From Bog-473 sp963809715 (lineage in GTDB: Bacteria > Actinomycetota > Acidimicrobiia > Acidimicrobiales > RAAP-2): a DNA stretch of 64,000 nt. Below the pieces are notes generated by a model. It had not been told where the DNA came from and did not search any database. It worked only from the letters and a program-made list of their open reading frames with translations. The stretch's first letter is position 1. The number at the start of each line of letters is the position of its first letter. The DNA is taken from assembly GCA_963809715.1 (NCBI GenBank), contig CAWEKO010000006.1, positions 434,001 to 498,000 on the forward strand, written 5' to 3'. Position numbers and translations under genes: made by a program. This document shows, one piece after another, positions 7,962 through 16,390 of the stretch.

Positions 7962-9259
7962 CCCAGCGGCTGGTGGCCGACGCCGTCTTCGCCGTTGACG
8001 ACGAGGACAGGGTGCTGGCGCCCGGCGCCATCGAGGTGGACGAGGGTCTCATCACCTGGGTGGGGGATCCGTGGCAGGACGCGGCCGAGCCGGGAACCGA
8101 GGTGCTCGAGCTCGGGGGCATCCTCATGCCCGGCCTGGTCAACTGCCACGGCCACTCACCCATGACCCTGGTGCGTAGCGCCGGCGACGGGCTGCCGCTC
8201 GATCGCTGGCTCACCGAGTCGGTCTGGCCCCGGGAGGGCCGGATGGAGGACGAGGACGTCTACTGGGGGATGGTGCTGGGCGCGGCGGAATTGCTGGGCA
8301 ACGGCATCACCACGACTACCGAGCAGTATCGCCATCCGGACGCGGTGGCCCGGGGATTGCTCGACACGGGCATCCGCGCCGTGTACACCCCGGCCATCTT
8401 CGACGTGCCCGGGACCGGCGACACCTGGGAGGCACTGCTCGACGGCGCGTGCCGGCTCTTCGACGAGATGGAGGACAAAGAGGAGCGGCTGCGCGTCGGG
8501 TTCGGCCCGCATGCCGCATACACGGTGCCGCCCGAGGGGTTGGCGGCCATCGCCTCCGAAGCCCGGCGTCGGGATGCGCTGCTGCAGATCCATCTCTCCG
8601 AGACCCGGGCCGAGTGTGCCTTGGTGCGCGAGCGCTACGGCGCCAGCGCGCCGCAGCTGCTGGCCCGCCACGGCGTGCTCGATGGGCGGGTCCTGGCCGC
8701 GCATGCCGTGTGGCTCGAGGACGGCGATCTGTCCCTTCTGGCCGAGCACGACGTCGCGGTGGCGCACTGCCCGGGCTCCAACGGCAAACTCGGCTCGGGC
8801 GTGGCACCGCTGGCCCAATATCTCGAGCGAGGGGTGCGCGTCGGTCTGGGTACCGACGGCCCGGCCTCGAACGACGACCTCCACCTCTGGGACGAGATGC
8901 GCCTGTGCGCCCTCTTGGCGCGGGCCACCGCGGCCGATCCGAGCGTCGTGAGCACGCGGACGGCGTTGCGCCTGGCCACCCGCGGGGGTGCCGACGCGTT
9001 GGGGCTCCCGGTCGGCTCCCTCGAGGTCGGGCGTCGGGCCGACGTCATCCACCTGCGCACCGACGACCCCCGCTTCACTCCGGCGACGAGCGATGACGAG
9101 TTGCTCGGCCACCTGGTGTGGGCGGGTGCCGGCTACCTGGTGACCGACGTCTGGGTCAGCGGTGAACGGGTGGTCGAGAGCGGCCGCTGCACGCGCTTCG
9201 ATGCGGCGCAGGCAAGGGCCGAGGTGGTCCAGCGCGCCCGCCGACTACTCGGCTCGTAG
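7958..9259 (+). CDS. mtaD: Amidohydrolase, probable 5'-methylthioadenosine / S-adenosylhomocysteine deaminase
   Basis: A 433-residue protein starting at GTG 7958 in a GTGA overlap with the regulator gene. Metal-site motifs of the TRZ/ATZ subgroup of the amidohydrolase superfamily are present: GLVNCHGHSPMTLVR (HxH near residues 66-68), QIHLSETRAE, AAHAVWLEDGDL and LGTDGPASNDDL with the metal-binding Asp. These match MtaD-type deaminases that convert MTA or SAH to the inosyl products. Other deaminases of the same subgroup (guanine, chlorohydrolase-like) are alternatives. Presence of a purine nucleoside phosphorylase nearby supports a purine-salvage role. Confidence 0.82.
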   Translation: MTQRLVADAVFAVDDEDRVLAPGAIEVDEGLITWVGDPWQDAAEPGTEVLELGGILMPGLVNCHGHSPMTLVRSAGDGLPLDRWLTESVWPREGRMEDEDVYWGMVLGAAELLGNGITTTTEQYRHPDAVARGLLDTGIRAVYTPAIFDVPGTGDTWEALLDGACRLFDEMEDKEERLRVGFGPHAAYTVPPEGLAAIASEARRRDALLQIHLSETRAECALVRERYGASAPQLLARHGVLDGRVLAAHAVWLEDGDLSLLAEHDVAVAHCPGSNGKLGSGVAPLAQYLERGVRVGLGTDGPASNDDLHLWDEMRLCALLARATAADPSVVSTRTALRLATRGGADALGLPVGSLEVGRRADVIHLRTDDPRFTPATSDDELLGHLVWAGAGYLVTDVWVSGERVVESGRCTRFDAAQARAEVVQRARRLLGS

Positions 9260-9262
9260 GCT
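9257..9262 (+). promoter_or_regulatory. Candidate -10 box of obgE
   Basis: TAGGCT overlaps the TAG stop of the amidohydrolase gene and lies 8 nt before the obgE ATG. No Shine-Dalgarno is present in the gap (CTTTCTCC), which fits a leaderless transcript. Confidence 0.45.
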
Positions 9263-9270
9263 CTTTCTCC

Positions 9271-10533
9271 ATGCCCGGCTTCGTCGATCAGGCCCAGCTT
9301 CACGCGCGGGCGGGCGACGGCGGCGCGGGGGCGGTCTCGTGGCGCCGCGAGGCACATGTCGACCGAGGGGGCCCCGACGGCGGCGACGGCGGCCACGGGG
9401 GCGATGTCTGGCTGGTGGCGTCGGTGAACGAATCCTCCCTGCTGGGCTTCCGTGACCACCCGTTCCGCCGGGCCACCAACGGCGTCCACGGGTCCGGCGG
9501 GAAGCGCCACGGCGCCCGGGGCAAGGACCTCGAGGTTCCGGTGCCCGTGGGCACGGTCGTGCACCACCGGGACGGCAGCGTGCTGTGCGACCTGGCCAGC
9601 CCCGGCTCACGCGGCATGGTCGCCGAAGGCGGGCAAGGGGGGCGGGGGAACGCGCGGTTCCTCTCCAACCGACGCCGGGCCCCGGCCTTCGCCGAGCAGG
9701 GGGAGAAGGGCGAGGAGTTCTGGCTCGACATGGAACTCAAGTTGATGGCTGATGTCGCCCTGGTGGGCTTTCCCAACGCGGGGAAGTCCACCCTCATCTC
9801 GACCGTGTCGGCCGCCAAGCCCAAAATCGCCGACTATCCCTTCACCACGCTCGAGCCACATCTGGGCGTGGTCCGGGTCGGTGGCGCGCACGAGGGGACC
9901 GAGTTCGTGATGGCGGACATCCCGGGCCTGGTCGAGGGCGCAGCGGAGGGAAAGGGGCTGGGACACCAGTTTCTCCGTCACATCGAGCGGGCCCGGGCGC
10001 TGGTCGTCCTGCTCGACCTCGGCGCGCCGCTGCTCATGATGGAGCCGCCGGAAGCCCAGCTGCGCGTGCTGCTCTCCGAGCTGGGCTCCTACCAACCCGA
10101 TCTGCTGGAGCGTCCCCGGCTGGTGGTGGGCAGCAAGACCGACCTGGCCGGCGACGAGGGGGGGCTCTGCGACCTCGTGCTCTCGGCGGCGACCGGCGAG
10201 GGCATCGGTGCGCTGACCGATCGGCTGGCCGCGATGGTGCAGCAGGCGCGCTCGCGTGCCGACGCGGAGGCCTCGAGCGAGATCGTCGTGCATCGCCCAG
10301 CGCCCGAAGGGGTGGACGTGCGGCGCACGGCTGACGGTTGGTTGGTCCTGGGCCGGGCCGCCGAGCGCGCGGTGGCTCTGTCCGACCTGACCGACGAGGG
10401 GGCCCAAGCCGAGGCCATGCGCCGGCTGCGCCGTCTGGGGGTGGACCGCGCCCTGGTCCGCGCCGGTGTGCGCGAGGGCGACGACGTCACGGTCGGCACC
10501 ATGACGTTCACCTGGGAGGACGACGGAACGTGA
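9271..10533 (+). CDS. obgE: GTPase Obg/CgtA
   Basis: A 420-residue protein. The Gly-rich Obg domain spans about residues 1-158 (RAGDGGAGAVSWRREAHVD, GGDGGHGGDVWL). The GTPase domain follows, with G1 GFPNAGKST (near residue 167), G3 ADIPGLVEGA and G4-like VGSKTDLA. A C-terminal OCT domain (ADGWLVLGRAAERAV to the end) completes the actinobacterial layout. It acts in 50S subunit maturation and stress control. The ATG 9271 start is supported by the family's MPGFVDQAQLHARAG beginning. The stop overlaps proB by 4 bp. Confidence 0.96.
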   Translation: MPGFVDQAQLHARAGDGGAGAVSWRREAHVDRGGPDGGDGGHGGDVWLVASVNESSLLGFRDHPFRRATNGVHGSGGKRHGARGKDLEVPVPVGTVVHHRDGSVLCDLASPGSRGMVAEGGQGGRGNARFLSNRRRAPAFAEQGEKGEEFWLDMELKLMADVALVGFPNAGKSTLISTVSAAKPKIADYPFTTLEPHLGVVRVGGAHEGTEFVMADIPGLVEGAAEGKGLGHQFLRHIERARALVVLLDLGAPLLMMEPPEAQLRVLLSELGSYQPDLLERPRLVVGSKTDLAGDEGGLCDLVLSAATGEGIGALTDRLAAMVQQARSRADAEASSEIVVHRPAPEGVDVRRTADGWLVLGRAAERAVALSDLTDEGAQAEAMRRLRRLGVDRALVRAGVREGDDVTVGTMTFTWEDDGT

Positions 10534-11576
10534 TCGTCGTCGTCAAGGTCGGCTCGAGCTCGGTCTCGGCGGAAACGGTGCAGCGGCTCGGCCGCGAGGT
10601 TGCCGCGGCGCGAGACGGTGGGCATGTCGTCGTGGTGGTCACCTCCGGTGCCATCTCCGCGGGCTGGGACGCGTTGGGCCGGGGCGAGCAACGCCCGGCG
10701 GACCCGGCGGTGCTCCAGGCGGTGTCGGCTGTCGGCCAACACCGCCTGATGCGTTTGTGGCAAGAAGGTTTCGACGATCACGGCATCCTCGCCGGCCAGG
10801 TGCTGCTGGCGCCGCTCGACTTCGTCCACCGCACGCAATATCTGCATGCTCGCGGCACCCTGCGCCATCTGATCGCACTCGGGGTGGTGCCCGTCGTAAA
10901 CGAGAATGACGCGGTGGCCGACGAGGAGATCCGTTTCGGGGACAACGACCGCCTGGCCGCGCTCGTGGCCCACCTGGTGAACGCGCAGCTTCTCGTGCTC
11001 CTGACCGACGCGCCCGGCTTGCTCACGGCCGACCCGCGTCACGATGCGCAAGCCTCGCTGATCGAGGAGGTGATCGAGATCGACCAGCAGCTGGAGCGGC
11101 TGGCGGGCGGCCCCGGCAGTCTCCTCGGCAGCGGGGGCATGGCCTCGAAGCTGGCCGCGGCGAAGATCGCGACGTGGTCCGGCGTGGAAACGGTGATCGC
11201 CGACGCCGGCCGTCCCGGCGTGCTGGCCGCCGCGCTCGCCGGCGAGGCCGGCGCCGGCACCGTGTTCAGGGCCCGCGAGCGCACGCTCTCGGCCCGCAAG
11301 CTGTGGATCGCCTTTGCCCTCGGCTCGTCCGGCCAACTGGCCGTGGACGATGGCGCACGCGCCGCGTTGACCGAGCGCGGCCGGTCTCTGCTGGCGGCCG
11401 GTGTCGTCGGGGTGAAGGGCGACTTCCGGCCCGAGGACGCCGTCGAGATCGTGGAGCCCGACGGCCGGGTCTTCGCCAAGGGCCTGGTCCGAGTGCCCGC
11501 GGCGACGGCGGACGAATGGATGGGTCGCCGCAGCCAGGTCGTCGTGCATCGGGATGATCTTGTTTTAGTAGCCTAA
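10530..11576 (+). CDS. proB: Glutamate 5-kinase
   Basis: A 348-residue protein starting at GTG 10530 in a GTGA overlap with the obgE stop. It phosphorylates glutamate in the first step of proline synthesis. The amino-acid kinase domain shows VVVKVGSSSVS at the N-terminus, TSGAISAGWDALG near residue 35, VPVVNENDAVADEEIRFGDN and GSGGMASKLAAAKIA. A C-terminal PUA domain (about residues 270-345, GVVGVKGDFRPEDAVEIV) is present, as in most bacterial ProB. proA follows after 4 bp. Confidence 0.95.
   Translation: MIVVVKVGSSSVSAETVQRLGREVAAARDGGHVVVVVTSGAISAGWDALGRGEQRPADPAVLQAVSAVGQHRLMRLWQEGFDDHGILAGQVLLAPLDFVHRTQYLHARGTLRHLIALGVVPVVNENDAVADEEIRFGDNDRLAALVAHLVNAQLLVLLTDAPGLLTADPRHDAQASLIEEVIEIDQQLERLAGGPGSLLGSGGMASKLAAAKIATWSGVETVIADAGRPGVLAAALAGEAGAGTVFRARERTLSARKLWIAFALGSSGQLAVDDGARAALTERGRSLLAAGVVGVKGDFRPEDAVEIVEPDGRVFAKGLVRVPAATADEWMGRRSQVVVHRDDLVLVA
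11569..11574 (+). promoter_or_regulatory. Candidate internal -10 box before proA
   Basis: TAGCCT sits at the very end of proB, 6 nt before the proA ATG, inside an unusually AT-rich stretch (TTGTTTTAGTAGCCTAAAC). proA lacks a Shine-Dalgarno, so a leaderless proA transcript in addition to read-through from proB is plausible. Confidence 0.4.
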
Positions 11577-11580
11577 ACAA

Positions 11581-12834
11581 ATGACCTCGCCGGATCTGGA
11601 GCAGCTCGCGGAGCGCGTCCGCGCGGCCGCCCGCGTGGTCGCCCAGTCCTCGAGCAACGTGCGCGACGACACGCTGCGCCTCGCCGCGGATCTCCTCGAC
11701 GACGAGTGGGCCGCCCTGGTCGAGGCCAACGCCCGTGACCTGGAGCGAGCGGAGGCCGCCGGCATGGCGGAGGCGGCGCGGGACCGCCTGCGTCTGGACG
11801 AGGGTCGGGTCCACGGCATGGCCGAAGGCTTGCGCAAGGTGGCGACGCTGCCGGACCCGGTCGGCGAGGTCACCGAGGGATGGGTCCGCCCCAACGGGCT
11901 GCGGGTCACCCGGATGCGGGTGCCCCTCGGCGTGATCGGGGTCATCTACGAGAACCGGCCGAACGTCACGAGCGACGCCGCCGGGCTCTGCCTGAAGGCG
12001 GGCAATGCCGCGTTCTTGCGCGGCTCGTCGACCGCCATTGAGTCCAACCGGGCCGTCGTCGCCCTGTTGCGCCGGGCCGCCGTCAAGGTGGGCCTGCCCG
12101 AGGACGTAGTGGCACTGGTCGAGGACACCACGCACGAGGCCGCGATCGCCTTCATGCAGCTGCGCGGGCTCATCGACTGTCTCATTCCGCGCGGCGGACC
12201 GGCTCTGATCGCATCCCTCATCGAGCACGCCACCGTGCCCTACGTGCTCGATGGCGACGGGAACTGTCACATGTACATCGATCAGGCGGCCGATCTGTCC
12301 ATGGCGCACGACCTGGCCGTGAACGCCAAGACCCACCGCTTCGGCGTCTGCAACGCCGTCGAGACGATCCTGGTCCACCAGCGGGTCGCCGGCGCGCTGT
12401 TGTCGCGCCTGGGCGATTCGCTGGGCGCAGCCGGGGTCGAGATCCGGGGCGACGAGCGGGTCCGCGCGCTCCTCCCGTCCGCCACGGCGGCGGAAGAGAA
12501 CGATTTCGCGTCGGAGTTCCTGGCGCCGGTGGTGGCCATGGCCGTGGTGGACGACGTGGGGGAGGCCATCGCCCACATCACTCGCTACAGCTCGGGCCAC
12601 TCCGAGGCGATCGTGACGGCCGACTTGGCCACGGCCGACCGCTTCGTGGCCGAGGTGGACGCGGCAGCGGTGGTGGTGAACGCGTCGACGAGATTCGTCG
12701 ACGGCGACGAGCTCGGGCTCGGTGCGGAGGTGGGCATCTCGACCCAGAAACTGCACGCGAGGGGCCCGATGGGAGTGAAGGAGTTGACGACGTTGAAGTG
12801 GGTCGTACGGGGTGACGGGCAGGTGCGCCGGTGA
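11581..12834 (+). CDS. proA: Gamma-glutamyl phosphate reductase
   Basis: A 417-residue NADPH-dependent enzyme of the aldehyde dehydrogenase superfamily that makes glutamate semialdehyde for proline. Family motifs: RMRVPLGVIGVIYENRPNV (about residues 111-129), LKAGNAAFLRGSS, PRGGPALI, the catalytic cysteine in THRFGVCNAVET, and VNASTRFVDGDELGLGAEVG near the C-terminus. It forms a proB-proA pair with a 4-bp intergenic gap. Its stop overlaps the following AAA ATPase gene by 4 bp. Confidence 0.96.
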   Translation: MTSPDLEQLAERVRAAARVVAQSSSNVRDDTLRLAADLLDDEWAALVEANARDLERAEAAGMAEAARDRLRLDEGRVHGMAEGLRKVATLPDPVGEVTEGWVRPNGLRVTRMRVPLGVIGVIYENRPNVTSDAAGLCLKAGNAAFLRGSSTAIESNRAVVALLRRAAVKVGLPEDVVALVEDTTHEAAIAFMQLRGLIDCLIPRGGPALIASLIEHATVPYVLDGDGNCHMYIDQAADLSMAHDLAVNAKTHRFGVCNAVETILVHQRVAGALLSRLGDSLGAAGVEIRGDERVRALLPSATAAEENDFASEFLAPVVAMAVVDDVGEAIAHITRYSSGHSEAIVTADLATADRFVAEVDAAAVVVNASTRFVDGDELGLGAEVGISTQKLHARGPMGVKELTTLKWVVRGDGQVRR

Positions 12835-13757
12835 GCGACAACAGCGCGTTGGGACTGCCGGACAGCGGACCACCCCGCTTTGCCTCGCTCGACGAGGTCC
12901 GAGGTGGTCTCAAGGCTGTCGGCTACCTGGCCGACGACTCGATCAGCGGCGTGGTCTACCTGGCCGATCGCCTGGCCAAGCCGGTGCTGGTCGAGGGTCC
13001 CGCCGGCACGGGCAAGACACAGTTGGCCAAGTCGGTGGCCGAGCTCACCGGGGCGCGCTTGATCCGCCTGCAGTGCTACGAGGGGCTGGACGAGTCCAAG
13101 GCACTCTACGAATGGAACTACCGCAAGCAGCTGTTGCGAATTCAGGCGGGGGAGCACGGTCAAGGTGAGGTTGACGGCCCGTCGTGGAAGGAACTGGAAG
13201 AGGACATCTTCTCGGAGGACTTCCTCCTGACCCGACCGCTGCTCGAGGCCATCCGGGCCAGCGACCCCGTCGTGCTGCTGGTGGACGAGGTCGATCGGGT
13301 CGAGTTGGAGACCGAGGCGTTGCTCCTCGAGATCCTCTCGGAATACCAGGTCTCGATTCCCGAGCTCGGCACCGTGCGGGCCACCCAGCTGCCGATGGTC
13401 TTCCTGACCTCCAACAACACCCGCGAGCTCTCCGAGGCGCTGAAACGCCGCTGCCTCTATCTGCACATCGACTATCCCGACCTCGAGCGCGAGCGCGACA
13501 TCGTGCGGGCCAGAGTGCCGGGGATCACCGAGGAACTGGCCGATCAGGTGGCGCGGATCGTGCGCTCGCTGCGTACCCTCGAGTTGCGCAAGGCACCGTC
13601 CGTCTCCGAGACGCTCGACTGGGCCCGCACCCTCGTCCTGCTCGGCGTGGAAACGATCGATGCGGCCGGCGCCAAGGACACCTTGCACATTCTGCTGAAG
13701 TACCAGGCCGACATCGACCGGGCGGCCAAGGAGCTCTTGTCCTCGGCGGCAGGCTGA
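12831..13757 (+). CDS. MoxR-family AAA+ ATPase
   Basis: A 308-residue protein starting at GTG 12831 (GTGA overlap with proA). Walker A is VEGPAGTGKTQLAK (near residue 53), Walker B is VVLLVDEVDRVE, and sensor 1 is the FLTSNNTRELSEAL segment; LKRRCLYLHIDYP matches the family arginine-finger region. MoxR ATPases act as chaperones that mature or activate partner enzymes, often with a VWA protein. The next gene is exactly such a VWA protein. The client cannot be identified from the sequence; no CO dehydrogenase or methanol dehydrogenase genes are in the window. Confidence 0.9.
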   Translation: MSDNSALGLPDSGPPRFASLDEVRGGLKAVGYLADDSISGVVYLADRLAKPVLVEGPAGTGKTQLAKSVAELTGARLIRLQCYEGLDESKALYEWNYRKQLLRIQAGEHGQGEVDGPSWKELEEDIFSEDFLLTRPLLEAIRASDPVVLLVDEVDRVELETEALLLEILSEYQVSIPELGTVRATQLPMVFLTSNNTRELSEALKRRCLYLHIDYPDLERERDIVRARVPGITEELADQVARIVRSLRTLELRKAPSVSETLDWARTLVLLGVETIDAAGAKDTLHILLKYQADIDRAAKELLSSAAG

Positions 13758-13758
13758 G

Positions 13759-15216
13759 GTGCTCGACCTTCTCTCGGGCTTCGTGACCGAGCTGCGCCGC
13801 GCCGGCCTGCCGGTCTCGCTGACCGAGCACCTGGACGCGGCCGAGGCGGTCAAGTTCATCCCCCTCGAGGACCGCGACGCCCTCAAGTACGCGCTGGCCG
13901 CCACCTTGGTGAAGTCGTCCTCGCACTGGCGCGCCTTCGAGACGGCATTCGAGGTCTACTTCGCGGTGCGGCCGGGCGGGGGCGCTGCCGGTGAGGACGG
14001 TGAGGAGATCGAAGGAGGAGAGGGCGAGGACGAGCGCGGCGAGGAGGGCCAGGGGCGTGCTCCCGGTCAAGGCCGCTCGTGGAAGGGTGGAGGCTCGGGC
14101 GAGGGCATGACGCCCGAGGAGCTGGCCGAACTGCTCTTCAAGTCCCTGATGTCGGCCGACGCCGCCATGATGAACGTGGTGGCCCGCAACTCGGTCGATC
14201 GTTACGCCGGCATGGAGCCCGGACGGCCCGTCGGCGGCACGTACTACCTCTACCGCACGCTGCGGAACCTGGACCTCGACGGCGTGCTGGAGCGGCTCAT
14301 GGAACAGGCCCAGGCGGGCGCCGCCGGGGGCTCGTTGACCGACCTCGAGGAGCGCCTGGCCCAGGACGAGTACAAGGCCCGGATCGAGAAATTCCGCCGG
14401 GCGGTGGAGACCGAGATCCGGCGCCGCCTGGTCGAGGACCGGGGCGCCGAAGCGCTGGCCCGCTCCGTGCGCAAGCCCCTGCCCGAGGACATCGATGTCA
14501 TGCATGCCACGCGTGACGAGCTGGCCGTGTTGCACCGGGTCCTGCATCCCCTGTCGCGCAAGCTGGCCGTGCGCCTGGCCCGGAAGCGTCGCCACGGGCG
14601 CAAGGGGCCGCTCGACTTCCGGGCCACCATGCGCCGCTCACTCTCCACCGGAGGCGTCCCCATCGAGCCGCGCTACCGGCACCCCCGACCGGCCAAGCCC
14701 GAGATCTTCGTGATCGCGGACATCTCGGGATCGGTGGCCAGCTTCGCCCGCTTCACGCTGCACCTCGTGTACGCCATTTCGTCGCAGTTCTCGAAGGTGC
14801 GCAGCTTCGTCTTCGTCGATGGCATCGACGAGGTCACGCGGTTCTTCGAAGGGGTGGTGGACCCGGCCGAGGCGGTGGCCCGCATCAACACCGAAGCCGA
14901 TGTGATCTGGGTGGACGGGCACTCCGACTACGGGCACGCACTGAGCGAGTTCCACCGCCGCTGGGGCGACCAGGTGACCTCGCGCTCGAGCATCATGGTG
15001 CTGGGCGACGCCCGCAACAACTACCACGCCTCCCAGAGCTGGGTGCTCGAGGACCTGCAGGCCCGGGCTCGCCGTGTCTACTGGCTCAACCCCGAGCCCC
15101 GCGACTACTGGGGGTCGGGCGACTCCATCGTGGGCGAGTACGCCGCGCACTGCGACGAGGTGGTGGAGTGCCGCACGCTGCGCCAGCTCGAACACTTCGT
15201 CGGCAACCTGGCGTGA
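13759..15216 (+). CDS. CoxE-like VWA-domain protein, MoxR partner
   Basis: A 485-residue protein with start GTG 13759, one base after the MoxR stop. The N-terminal half is helical, with a Glu/Gly-rich low-complexity insert around residues 75-115 (EDGEEIEGGEGEDERGEEG). The C-terminal VWA domain has the MIDAS motif DISGS within IFVIADISGSVASF (near residue 320) and SDYGHALSEF further on, as in CoxE. MoxR-CoxE pairs insert metals or remodel protein complexes. Strong coupling to the upstream ATPase and a 4-bp overlap with the downstream phosphatase suggest one functional unit. Confidence 0.88.
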   Translation: MLDLLSGFVTELRRAGLPVSLTEHLDAAEAVKFIPLEDRDALKYALAATLVKSSSHWRAFETAFEVYFAVRPGGGAAGEDGEEIEGGEGEDERGEEGQGRAPGQGRSWKGGGSGEGMTPEELAELLFKSLMSADAAMMNVVARNSVDRYAGMEPGRPVGGTYYLYRTLRNLDLDGVLERLMEQAQAGAAGGSLTDLEERLAQDEYKARIEKFRRAVETEIRRRLVEDRGAEALARSVRKPLPEDIDVMHATRDELAVLHRVLHPLSRKLAVRLARKRRHGRKGPLDFRATMRRSLSTGGVPIEPRYRHPRPAKPEIFVIADISGSVASFARFTLHLVYAISSQFSKVRSFVFVDGIDEVTRFFEGVVDPAEAVARINTEADVIWVDGHSDYGHALSEFHRRWGDQVTSRSSIMVLGDARNNYHASQSWVLEDLQARARRVYWLNPEPRDYWGSGDSIVGEYAAHCDEVVECRTLRQLEHFVGNLA

Positions 15217-15920
15217 GTGAGGAGCGCTCCCACGAGGGGGTCCTCCGCATCGTCCCGCCGGCCGACGGAGCGTCGCGGATCGTGCTGATCCGCCACGGCG
15301 AGGCGGAGTGCAACCTGAACCGGATCGTCGGCGGTCGCACGGGATGCTCGGGGCTCACCGCCCTCGGCCGTCGGCAGGTCTCGGCGCTGGCCGACCGCTT
15401 GTACGAGTCGGGAGAGCTACGCGAGGCGACCACCCTCTATGCATCCGTGCTGCCCCGTGCGGTGGAGACGGCAGAGCGTCTCCGGCCCGTGATCGGTTCC
15501 GGTCCCAAGGCTCTCGGCCCGGTGCGCGAGCGTTGCGACTTGTGCGAGCTGCACCCTGGCGAGGCGGACGGCATGGACTGGGATGGCTACGTCGCCACCT
15601 TCGGCGTCCCTGACTGGGACCGCGACCCCGACCAACCCATCGCGCCCGGTGGTGAGAGCTGGAGCGAGTTCGTGCTGCGGGCTTCGGATGCCGTGCGCGA
15701 CCTTGTGCGCGCGCACCCGGGCGAGCTGGTGGTGGCGGCCGTCCATGCGGGAGTGATCGAGGCCACGATGATCTCGTTCCTCGGCGTGTCGCCCGACGTC
15801 GCCCGGCGGGGGTGGGTGCGCGTTGTGCACGCGTCCATGACCGAATGGGAGTGGGTGCCCGGGGAGGATCGCTGGGTCTTGCTCCGCTTCAACGACGCCT
15901 GCGACATCCCGCGGACCTGA
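15213..15920 (+). CDS. Histidine phosphatase family protein (phosphoglycerate-mutase-like)
   Basis: A 235-residue protein if GTG 15213 (GTGA overlap with the VWA gene) is used. The catalytic signature RHGEAECN follows IVLI at about residue 28, the GRTGCSGLTALGRRQ segment comes after it, and the second catalytic His is in VVAAVHAGVIEATM. Members remove phosphate from sugars, nucleotides or small metabolites; the substrate is not readable. The family assignment is firm, the specific function unknown. Confidence 0.87.
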   Translation: MSEERSHEGVLRIVPPADGASRIVLIRHGEAECNLNRIVGGRTGCSGLTALGRRQVSALADRLYESGELREATTLYASVLPRAVETAERLRPVIGSGPKALGPVRERCDLCELHPGEADGMDWDGYVATFGVPDWDRDPDQPIAPGGESWSEFVLRASDAVRDLVRAHPGELVVAAVHAGVIEATMISFLGVSPDVARRGWVRVVHASMTEWEWVPGEDRWVLLRFNDACDIPRT

Positions 15921-15967
15921 GGCGCGGCCGGGGCCCACAACCGGGGCCCACGGCGGGGGTCCTCGGA

Positions 15968-16360
15968 TCAGTCCGTTTTCGACAGATAGGCGCTCGCCAT
16001 CCCTTCGGGCGCACAGGCGAGCCAGGCGTCTTCGACGGCCTGGCCCAGTGCTCCCGTGGCCACGATGTCCAGCTGGACGAGGACGGCGGCGTAGCCGTCG
16101 AAGTGCGGGATGGTGAAGAAGCCCTTGCGACCCTCGGCCAACACGGCGTCTTTGTCCTCGAGATCAGCCGTGCGCAGGGCGACGATGGGACCCTGAGGGA
16201 CCGGCTGGTCGCCGAAGCGCTTGAGGTCTGCCTTGGAGAACGGGCGTTCCCACGCGAATGCCTTGCCGTGCACGAACCAGGTCCGGTTGCCGTGCCGCGC
16301 TCCCTCGATGACGTCGGGGAACGCGGCGATGATGGTGGCCACGTCTGGTCTCGACGCCAT
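15968..16360 (-). CDS. MmcQ/YjbR family protein
   Basis: A 130-residue protein starting at ATG 16360 (MASRPDVATIIAAFPDVIEG). It has the family's short CyaY-like fold pattern: HGNRTWFVHGKAFAWERP, then KGFFTIPHFDGYAAVLVQLD and a C-terminal helix before ending in SKTD. The family is called DNA-binding in databases, but a molecular role is not established. A TAGGGT box ends 6 nt before the ATG. The tail-to-tail gap to the phosphatase gene holds two copies of CCGGGGCCCA but no clear terminator. Confidence 0.75.
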   Translation of the reverse strand: MASRPDVATIIAAFPDVIEGARHGNRTWFVHGKAFAWERPFSKADLKRFGDQPVPQGPIVALRTADLEDKDAVLAEGRKGFFTIPHFDGYAAVLVQLDIVATGALGQAVEDAWLACAPEGMASAYLSKTD

Positions 16361-16390
16361 GGCGGCACCCTACCGTTAGTGTCGCCTGGC
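16361..16390. promoter_or_regulatory. Compact divergent promoter (MmcQ-like gene / serine hydrolase gene)
   Basis: The 30-bp gap holds two opposed -10-like boxes: TAGGGT on the minus strand (16372 to 16367), 6 nt before the ATG at 16360, and TAGTGT on the plus strand (16377-16382), 8 nt before GTG 16391. The two boxes are only 4 bp apart, so the polymerases would compete. Confidence 0.45.

Noticed and set aside
16379..16381. GTG 16379 as start of the serine hydrolase
   Set aside because: It overlaps the TAGTGT box; GTG 16391 has the box at the usual distance for this genome.
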